64,000 bases of DNA from Spongospora subterranea f. sp. subterranea (taxonomy: Eukaryota > Endomyxa: Phytomyxea > Phytomyxea > Plasmodiophorida): contig JAUGWO010000119.1 in NCBI GenBank assembly GCA_049724395.1, forward strand, positions 1-64,000, read 5' to 3'. The notes below the pieces were generated by a model that worked only from the letters and a program-made list of their open reading frames with translations, was not told the origin of the DNA and ran no database searches. Below are positions 57,679 through 64,000 of this stretch, one piece after another. A program made the translations under genes and the position numbers. Position 1 is the first letter of the stretch; every line of letters begins with the position of its first letter.

Positions 57679-59327
57679 TTAGTTTGGAACCCATTTTGGG
57701 GAATAGAAGTTATGTCCATAATTTTCCTGTTTCGGGCAAAACGATTCATCGTTGCAGTGAGATGCCGATGTTCCACAACTATAATCGGACGTTATTTATC
57801 CGATTCTCCAGACGTAACCGATGATGATCTTACATTCCCTCATAACTACAGCATTCGCCCATCTTACACTTCATGAAGTTGTTATATGGTCCACATCTGT
57901 TTTCATGAGTCGATGGGATTCCGAGACACTGTCATAATCCCTATTGTCAGCGATACGATAATCAACTATCCGATCCCTTTCCCTACGTTGGTTGCTGAAG
58001 CAACTGGCTTTAGCTGAATAGGACATGTAGGAGAATCATTACAGACGTCGCCGGTTTCACATCTATACCCAGAAAAGCTCTAGGGGCTCTGCCCATACAA
58101 TATTGCCTTTTTTCCTCACCGGCCATGTTTAGAACAGCATTCGCCGACTTTGCATCTTCCGAAACCGAACTTGGCTCCGCAACGACGGTCGGCTCGTAGA
58201 TCCCCTCGGCACTATAACAAAGATCATCATTCATACTTTGGCAGCAGTGAGGAAATCCTTCTTACATTGTACAGCTGATCCAATAGACCACGATCAGGGA
58301 CCAGATTGCCACTTAGGTATTCTGTTGTTCCAGTATATGGTTGTTCGGGGCACTGTTGCTCCTTATTGCAGAAATGTTTGCCTGTTCCACATCTGGAAGT
58401 CGGGCGTTTCACAAATGCGCTGAACATCGTGAGAACACTGCCAATCACTTACAAGCCATCCTTATTGCAGCATTGATTGTATGGACAGCGCAAGAAATTA
58501 TGCTTTTTACCACATAGCTGGAAACCCTCGAGGGATCGTCGAGTAGACAGAACGCCCTTACACTGAAATAGAGCAATTAGATCAACAAATCCCCATCAAA
58601 GTCACACTCACATTTTCCATCGGTTCCAAAGGCAAAAGACCTTTGATGACCTTCATCTATCCAGTTTTCCAATGTTGAGTCGCGTATATGAGAGCGGAAC
58701 GATATTCTAAGAAATCTCTTACAGGATTCTTTCCGAAACGATCGACGAAATCTTTTTGCTTCGGACACAATGGGTAATCAACCGTATGGCAATTTTGGCA
58801 GTGTCCGTTTTGGGTACAGCAGAGCCCAACTGGACATTTGGTGAATTCAAAGTCGGGTCCACATCGACCGTTCGTGGTTGTTTTTTCTCGGCACTTAGCG
58901 ACGTTGTTCAGCGTTGCCATTTTCCAACAATGACATAAAACGCAACTGACATTTTCCTCGGAAGTCGTTCTTGCGATTTGAAGAGGACAGATCGCATCTT
59001 TACAATATTGGGCACCGCTTCGACAACTGAAAAGTGTTCATTGTTTGTTAGAAGAGAATTATGGGTCGACTAACACGCTGTCTTGACCACAGCACTCTCC
59101 GACGTGGCATCGTTGAAAAGCGAATTCTGGTCCACAGCGCCGAAAGGTCAACACTACTTCAGCAACGGCCCCTCGACACTGATCGCATCGGTTAGTTAGA
59201 TCGATTGTGGTGATATATTGAATCGCAATACATTATCCGAGTCGGTCTCGTATTTCAGTGCTGGGAGGACAGCTGTAGCCAAACTCGCAATTAAAACAGC
59301 TAGTAAGCAGCGCAACAGGAAAGACAT
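57679..59327 (-). CDS. Secreted five-module cysteine-rich protein, gene B
   Basis: Paralogue of gene A on the same strand. Signal peptide MSFLLRCLLAVLIASLATAV, mature start LPALKYETDSDN at a phase-0 intron. Modules: 1 RRCGPEFAFQRCHVGECCGQ with YCKDAICPLQ; 2 GRCGPDFEFTKCPVGLCCTQ with DYPLCPKQ; 3 LCGKKHNFLRCPYNQCCNKD with NKEQQCPEQPYTG; 4 RRCGAKFGFGRCKVGECCSK with CNDSPTCPIQ; 5 RCGPYNNFMKCKMGECCSYE with HCNDESFCPKQ, ending KWVPN. Introns lie between modules and once inside each, right after the C-C-x4-G turn. About 10 cysteines per module and little else conserved suggest a disulphide-rich extracellular protein. Hevein-like chitin binding is possible but unproven; the aromatic binding residues are absent. 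Confidence 0.82.
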
Positions 59328-59329
59328 TT

Positions 59330-59985
59330 CTCCAAATGAAAGAGAGTCGATCAATAGCAGAATGAGGTATTCGTTGGAATGCTGACCGCTTTTGAATTGC
59401 GATCAGATGCCCTCGTATGACGATATTTATATTGCCAACGTGAACGGCATTCTCAGAGGCAAGATTTTGCCAGTGTTCTCCGGCACTTGGCATTTCCTGG
59501 CCATAAATATCTTTATTCCTGTCTGGCACCGACTTGCACCACATCATCCAGTCCCAAATCCCTAAAATATCATCCCGACATTAAAACCGGCTCCGATTTT
59601 TACAAGGTCGTCTTTTGAGTGTTTGAACTTTCGTGTCTGATCGAATCTGTTGAATCTCACACCAGATTTCGTGCACCAATATTTTGTTAATTGACTCGCG
59701 CACACGAGAAAGCGCCCAAAGGTGACGAAGAAGATTTGCTTTGGCCAGATCAGGGGCAGGGGTGATGATTGTTAGTGTTGTCAGTCACTGGGCAACAAAC
59801 CAGATATTGTTTAGTTGAGTTGGGGGAGATATTCGCCATTGAGTCAGAATCGGCCGGCGATTCGATAACCAGCACAGAGAGGGCAATCCACTCTTCCATG
59901 GAAGTCAGATATTCCAAATTGAGTAGATGGATCCTCGTCCATAATCGCTCATTCTGCTCATAACAGCGATTGGCTCAATTTGAAG
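59330..59985. other. Divergent intergenic region between genes B and C
   Basis: About 660 bases separate the head-to-head starts of gene B (minus) and gene C (plus); it must hold both promoters. Short frames only. Confidence 0.45.
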
Positions 59986-59988
59986 GCA

Positions 59989-61636
59989 ATGACGGTTTCT
60001 GTCGCGTACCTGGTGGCCGTATTCGTGCTGGTCGGCTGTTTAGTTGAATCCTATGTGTTCGACACCTCCCCTGACAACGTACTTGTGCACAACGACTGTC
60101 GCCATCGCCACTGATCCTCACCTGTTTCGCTCGCCTTTAGTGTCGTGGAGTTGTCTCGGAAAACGCCAAATGTGGGCCTAACCATCAATTCCACCGATGC
60201 CCAGTAGGAGAATGCTGCAGCAAAAACGGAAAGTACTCCGACATGTTTCGACCGGGATTGAATCTGTTTGCTGAATTTCAATCAGATGTGGAAGCGGCGA
60301 TAAATTCTGTCTCGACCATCCCATATGCCCTATCCAGAAGAAGTTCGTCACGACCATAGACAACGTCAGTGATCGTTCGATGTTCAAAAGGTGCTCTGAT
60401 GCTTATGGTGGCAGTGTCGAGGATCGAAAACCAAAGATGGATTCTGTGGACCCGATTTTGGCTTCAAACAATGTGGATTCGGCCACTGCTGTAGCCAGGA
60501 CGGAAAGTATGACTCACTTATGCCCATGGCATCTCATACTAATCGTCGTTGTCCAGGTGCATGCCATCTGGAAGTTTTTTGTGCACCGAGCCAGCTTGTC
60601 CAACGGTGACCTTAAAGAGAGAAGTCGAGAGCAAATTCACCGATTTCGGTGTAATAACATGGTTTGCATGCATCGCACTCAGCACACCCAATGAATCGTC
60701 GTGGAACAGGCCAGTCTCTTCAACCATCCGACGGGGTTCAAACACTGCTCGGGCGTCTTGTCCACAGAGAGATCAGACGAGGATCAGCCATTATGCGGCC
60801 CAGCACATAGATTCATGCGATGCCCCTATCAACAATGCTGTAATCAACATGGAAAGTCAGTTGATATTAGCGAATGAGCCGAGTTTTCCTCCAATAATGC
60901 TGTCGTTCAGGTGTTCGACATCAGATGAGCATTGCCATGAGAAGAAGCAGATCTGTCCACGTCAGCCATACACTGGAGAAGCCGAATACGTTGACGGGAA
61001 ATTCAAGGCCGACGACAAATTCAAGAACGGAATGCAAAAGGTAATCGGGTTTGTTCCCGGTGTTCTAACGAGATGTTTTGACGGATGGGAGATAGTGCCG
61101 GGGTATACAACGACCAGATCGTACTTGTGGTCCTCTTAACGCATTCGGCAGCTGTAAAGTCGGTGAATGCTGCGATAAACATGGAAGGTATGTTTAGGGA
61201 TGACATGCTCACCGTGGCTACCTGGGTTTGAACTGTCGTCATTTGATGCAGATGTGCTATCGGCGAGGCCTGCAGTGCTAAAGCTGCTCCATTGTGCCCT
61301 GTTCAACCAAAACCTGTTCCCTCGCCAGAAAACGTAGGAGCTTGTTCATGATCTGTGTCTTCCAGATGAGGTAATTAGATCAATTATATCAGTGTTCTGG
61401 TGTGAAAACGACTCGTGAGAGGAAGTGTGGTCCTCACTACAACTTCATGCATTGCGAAGAAGGCGAATGCTGCAGCTTTGACGGAGTGTAAGAGGATCGT
61501 TGGTCGAAACTGATTTCATTTTCGGTGACCGTTCACTGACAGTTGTGGATCTACGAAAGAGCACTGCAACGATCACTCGTTCTGCCCCAAGCAAGGAAAG
61601 ACGGCACCATCGGGTCCAAAATGGATCTACTATTAA
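59989..61636 (+). CDS. Secreted five-module cysteine-rich protein, gene C
   Basis: Exon 1 59989-60078 encodes MTVSVAYLVAVFVLVGCLVE and YVFDTSPDN. Next exons 60141-60232, 60286-60364 and from 60415 on show the rule: phase 0 between modules, phase 2 within. Modules: 1 KCGPNHQFHRCPVGECCSKN with FCLDHPICPIQ; 2 FCGPDFGFKQCGFGHCCSQD with FLCTEPACP; 3 LCGPAHRFMRCPYQQCCNQH with EKKQICPRQPYTG; 4 TCGPLNAFGSCKVGECCDKH with APLCPVQPKPV; 5 KCGPHYNFMHCEEGECCSFD with HCNDHSFCPKQ. Stop at 61634-61636. Order and rank-specific features match genes A and B exactly. Transcribed away from gene B. Confidence 0.82.
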
Positions 61637-61639
61637 ACA

Positions 61640-61980
61640 GCGAATTGACAAATTCGTTTAGAATAGTAAACTTAGTTCGATGCTAAAATCGAAATTTAAA
61701 TTTACTAAAGAGCCCACTCGCTCAGATTTTCGTAGTGTTTTTGGAGTTTGTTTTCTCGGACAACATTGCGGTTTGATGAACTTTGCGTTTATTAGCCACG
61801 TTGATCAGATTAGTTCACCAATTCGCTTTTCAATGACCTCCCCAAAGTTCATCATGTCTGTCTTCCCTGGTTGTCAGTTGTAACCGCAACCGAACTGTAC
61901 ATTGCAATAGGGTCGGTAGGGTGCCAGTCAACCTTGCGCCCCGGGGAGTGGGGGCCAGTCCGTCAGTCGACTCCACTGTA
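61640..61980. other. Intergenic stretch before the satellite
   Basis: Short frames only; the last ~100 bases (GTCAACCTTGCG near 61927) look like a degenerate satellite unit. Confidence 0.4.
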
Positions 61981-61982
61981 CG

Positions 61983-62409
61983 CAGCAGTCAACCTTGTAC
62001 ATTACTCTACGAGCTGGGCGTCGTTACGGCAACGCAGCAGTCAACCCTGTACATTACCGGTACTTTAGGAGCCGGGCGCCGTTACGGCAACGCAGCAGTC
62101 AACCTTGTACATTACTCTACGAGCTGGGCGTCGTTACGGCAATGCAGCAGTCAACCCTGTACATTACCGGTACTTTAAAAGCCGGGCGTCGTTACGGCAA
62201 CGCAGCAGTCAACCCTGTACATTACCGGTACTCTACGAGCCGGGCGCCGTTACGGCAACGCAGCAGTCAACCTTGTACATTACTCTACGAGCTGGGCGTC
62301 GTTACGGCAACGCAGCAGTCAACCCTGTACATTACCGGTACTCTACGAGCCGGGCGTCGTTACGGCAACGCAGCAGTCAACCCTGCACAGTACGTGCCGT
62401 TAGGGTTGG
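61983..62409. repeat. Satellite of alternating 52- and 58-bp units
   Basis: Seven full units (61983-62370) in the order S L S L L S L plus a partial eighth to ~62409. S is 52 bp (CAGCAGTCAACCTTGTACAT TACTCTACGAG...), L is 58 bp and carries an extra CCGGTA. Three S and four L add to exactly 388 bp. All plus frames are open through it, so the long frames here are repeat artefacts. Confidence 0.95.
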
Positions 62410-62414
62410 TCAAA

Positions 62415-63405
62415 CCATACACAGTATTGGGTGCGGTTTCCTCGACACGTTCAGTTCCTGCCAAGAGGAGCAAGTTTTGACATTGCCCGCTGTTGAAGTC
62501 CTGAACTGATATACAGCATTTGTGCAATGACAATATTAATGGACGGCATAGCCTATTCTCTTCTGGATCAGAAATTTAACTGTCTGCGAGGCATGTCTCA
62601 TACAGCAAGTGAAGTGTTCATGAGAAAATACCTTACAACGGCCATGACGCGAGGCTAAACGATATCCGGAATGAGTTATTATTCTACCTTGCACTTGCTG
62701 ACTCCGCTTTGAAGGCCTCCGACAGGTGACCGTTGGAAACGGGTCAAATGTGAAATTGCAGCATTTGCCCTTACGGTGGTCAATTGCAGTCGTCTTAATC
62801 AGGGCACTTCAGCCACAGAAAATTTGAACCCAAACTTTGTCCATAATATTCCCAAATTCGATTCAATTTCTTCACCTTGCAAATTGGATTATCATTTTGC
62901 GCCGAGAAAAACATCATTGGCGAATCTCATCAAAAACGGTTTCTCCGGTAAAGGTCGGGGGCGACATAAAAAGTGAGAAACTGTGTCATGTTGTGTCGTC
63001 AACCTGAAATGGTCACAGACATTTTTCTCTGATCCGTTGCTTTACGTCTTCCATTCCGCATGTTGTGTCGACCTGTCTGTCAGCGTGGGAGAGAGCGATG
63101 AGATACTTCAATAGCCAACTGGACAATTATCTCAAAAGGTGGGCACGCAATCCGTTTTCTCCTAGAAGAGGTTGATATTTTGTTGAGTGGTTTTGGGACT
63201 GTATGATAAAATGACGGGGCGTCACCGCTCAAACACAGATATTATTAACTAGATTTGGGTGTCGTCATCGACAGGAATATCCGAGTGCACTTGGTTGGAA
63301 TCTGTGGAGGCCAATGATCGCCGCTTCACTGAAATATCGTCCTCGAATTTCGACGGCCAACGGACCTAGAAATTGTTCATTCTTCTTTCGATCGTGGTTT
63401 CAACG
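62415..63405. other. Stretch without recognisable genes
   Basis: Includes the region upstream of gene D. One 66-codon plus frame (62776-62976) with a basic end; no motif. Confidence 0.4.
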
Positions 63406-63408
63406 GAA

Positions 63409-64000
63409 ATGTCCATTGTCGTCCGATGTTCTCTATTGTTCATGCTGGTCTTGGGGGCACGGGCATATCCTGAACCCCATCGCGTGTTTATAACATCGCC
63501 CGACAATGTATTGTGCTCACCCTGAACCGGTTTTTGATCCCAAATGCGCTTTCACTTATCACCAATGGTTTCAGTGTCGAGGGACAGCGGCACTAGCTCC
63601 TGATCATCGCTGTGGTCCCGATTTCGAGTTCAAACGATGCCCGATTGGCGAATGCTGCGGCAAAGACGGAAAGTAAACTAGAAATTATATCCCTTTTCCT
63701 GAATTCCATATCAACATCAAACTTCAGGTGCAGCGCCAATGTCAAAGTTTGCACCAACGAACCCATCTGTCCCGTTCAGAAATCAGTCGCCTCGTCTGTT
63801 GACAATGTTCGTGGTTTTGCGTATCTGGATTTGACCGATCAATCGTTGTTAAGTAATTTGGGGATAGTGCAAGGGGAAACCGTCGCGAGACCGAAAGTGT
63901 GGTCCAGATTACGGGTTCACCAGATGTGACGCTGGAGAATGCTGTACCCAGGATGGAAGGTGAGTAGGATTGAGGGTTTTGGGGGAATGGCGATTTCATC
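63409..64000 (+). CDS. Secreted cysteine-rich protein, gene D (runs off the window)
   Basis: Signal peptide MSIVVRCSLLFMLVLGARA, then YPEPHRVFITSPDN at a phase-0 intron, as in gene C. Module 1 HRCGPDFEFKRCPIGECCGK with CTNEPICPVQ; module 2 begins KCGPDYGFTRCDAGECCTQD and is cut by the end of the window. By analogy with A-C three more modules are expected beyond. Same strand as gene C. Confidence 0.78.

Noticed and set aside
61995-62509. Long plus-strand frames of 134-161 codons
   Set aside because: They lie in the 52/58-bp satellite, where all three frames are open because unit lengths and content avoid stops.
1-64000. CRISPR array, bacterial operons, rRNA genes
   Set aside because: No regularly spaced direct repeats with unique spacers, and spliced eukaryotic genes throughout; no rRNA-like sequence recognised.

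Overview
The window looks like nuclear DNA of a fungus. It has a division-I type chitin synthase without a myosin motor, a Sey1-type ER fusion GTPase, PROPPIN autophagy proteins, a MEMO/Mho1 protein, Nop58, a fungal-style DDE transposase, copia and chromodomain gypsy fossils, and many GT-AG introns of about 50-60 bases. Base composition is moderate. I cannot fix the phylum. The short introns and the family of secreted hevein-like cysteine-rich proteins would fit an early-diverging (zoosporic or zygomycete-grade) fungus, but that is inference.

Layout. 1-13.5 kb is accessory DNA: a relic of a SANT/NAM-type gene, a Ty1/copia element (2332-8122, minus strand) that broke a host gene and was itself hit by a perfectly symmetrical long-inverted-repeat element (3915-5171), then poorly conserved spliced genes. 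13.8-22 kb holds two PROPPIN (WIPI/Hsv2-type) genes and a GNAT acetyltransferase. Two further half-copies of the PROPPIN gene, both with the same internal inversion, lie at about 22.7 and 33.9 kb. 23.7-30.6 kb is a graveyard of a DDE transposase, a LINE and a hAT element, with one small membrane-protein gene and its inverted broken copy between and beside them.

35-40.2 kb and 43.6-53.7 kb are the housekeeping blocks: NOP58, a DH-PH RhoGEF, MEMO (with a 13-base microexon), a four-CBS-domain protein, a membrane-anchored KOW-pair protein, chitin synthase and SEY1. A broken Ty3/gypsy element (about 40.9-43.3 kb) separates the two blocks.

54-64 kb is the most distinctive part. Four paralogous genes (two on minus, two on plus, the last running off the end) encode secreted proteins made of hevein-like cysteine modules. 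The three complete genes each have five modules. Each module is built from two exons, with phase-0 introns between modules and a phase-2 intron inside. Modules of the same rank match across paralogues. A 52/58-bp satellite lies between the third and fourth genes.

Several clearly conserved genes (NOP58, RhoGEF, chitin synthase, SEY1, PROPPIN-1, a membrane gene) show one single-base frame offset each. The simplest reading is residual assembly indels, but this should be checked before calling any of them pseudogenes.
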